Assembly: GCA_004525335.1 (NCBI GenBank)
Contig: SPCL01000141.1
Coordinates: forward strand, 1-5,333
Direction of reading: 5' to 3'
DNA length: 5,333 nt
Origin: Thermodesulfobacteriales bacterium
GTDB taxonomy: Bacteria > Desulfobacterota_D > UBA1144 > Nemesobacterales > UBA2774
Shown: positions 5,127-5,333 of the stretch, one piece after another
Layout: each line of letters opens with the position of its first letter
Position numbering within the stretch: the first letter of the stretch is position 1
Program-made: the position numbers and the translations under genes
Notes under the pieces: generated by a model
What the model saw: only the letters and a program-made list of their open reading frames with translations
Told to the model about the DNA's origin: nothing
The model's database searches: none

Positions 5127-5333
5127 ATGACAAAAATATCTTTAATATTAGTTTGTTGTACACTTATTTCTATAGCTGGTTGTTCAAAAACCGATAATTA
5201 CACGCCGCCAGATACCATTAGCGGGGAAGAAATATTCAATCTTAACTGTACCAAATGCCATAAGCCAGAAGTCGGTGCTGTAATGCGGCTCAGCCCTGAT
5301 AAAGTAAATAAGGATGCTATTATTAAAAAGGTA
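5127..5333 (+). CDS. Lipoprotein c-type cytochrome, N-terminal part (3' end beyond window)
   Basis: The first 69 codons are visible, hand-translated from the ATG at 5127. Residues 4-18 are a hydrophobic signal sequence ending in a lipobox (IAGC, 16-19), so Cys19 should be lipidated and the protein anchored to a membrane facing the periplasm. A short polar linker (20-30) is followed by SGEEIFNLNCTKCHKPEVG (32-50), which contains the haem c attachment motif CTKCH (41-45) with the usual G-x-x-[IV]-[FY] lead-in of class I cytochromes c. His45 would be the proximal haem ligand; the distal Met would lie beyond the window. Maturation would need the Ccm or Ccs machinery. The role is probably electron transfer, and the partner cannot be told. 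No clear Shine-Dalgarno sequence precedes the ATG. A palindrome lies just upstream (5098-5108). Confidence 0.85.
   Translation, partial: MTKISLILVCCTLISIAGCSKTDNYTPPDTISGEEIFNLNCTKCHKPEVGAVMRLSPDKVNKDAIIKKV

Overview
The window most likely comes from an AT-rich betaproteobacterium, plausibly in the order Nitrosomonadales. This rests on two things. A 62-residue protein at 4500-4688 has the features of the DUF3460 family, which is essentially betaproteobacterial. The left half carries genes known only from exosortase A (XrtA)/PEP-CTERM loci, which are common in Gram-negative bacteria that make exopolysaccharide. The genus cannot be fixed from this sequence.

Layout: positions 1-4078 are a minus-strand block belonging to an XrtA exopolysaccharide/protein-sorting locus. 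In the direction of transcription (right to left) it holds a DegT/DnrJ/EryC1/StrS-type PLP aminotransferase (2885-4078), a CelD/BcsL-like GNAT acyltransferase (1848-2885, sharing one base with the aminotransferase), a 308-base gap, a small acyl carrier protein (1288-1539), XrtA-associated alpha/beta hydrolase 2 (440-1291, ATGA overlap with the ACP gene) and XrtA-associated hydrolase 1 (437 to beyond position 1). In known loci this run usually continues into an acyl-CoA ligase, a PLP-dependent decarboxylase and an asparagine synthase, so those are the expected genes off the left edge. No exosortase, PEP-CTERM substrate or glycosyltransferase lies inside the window.

Positions 4079-5126 form a boundary zone with little coding content. 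It contains a bidirectional hairpin terminator (about 4426-4478), the DUF3460 gene on the minus strand, and a stretch with a consensus -10 box, a possible 25-codon ORF behind a strong Shine-Dalgarno sequence, and a minus-strand hairpin/T-tract. At 5127 a plus-strand gene for a small lipoprotein c-type cytochrome starts and runs off the right edge.

How the genes may work together: the aminotransferase could place an amino group on a sugar and the GNAT protein could N-acylate it. The ACP carries a phosphopantetheine-linked acyl or aminoacyl group, and the two hydrolases act on an unknown XrtA-linked metabolite. The family assignments are well supported by sequence. The pathway linking them is inference, because the XrtA-associated small-molecule branch has no settled biochemistry that I know of.
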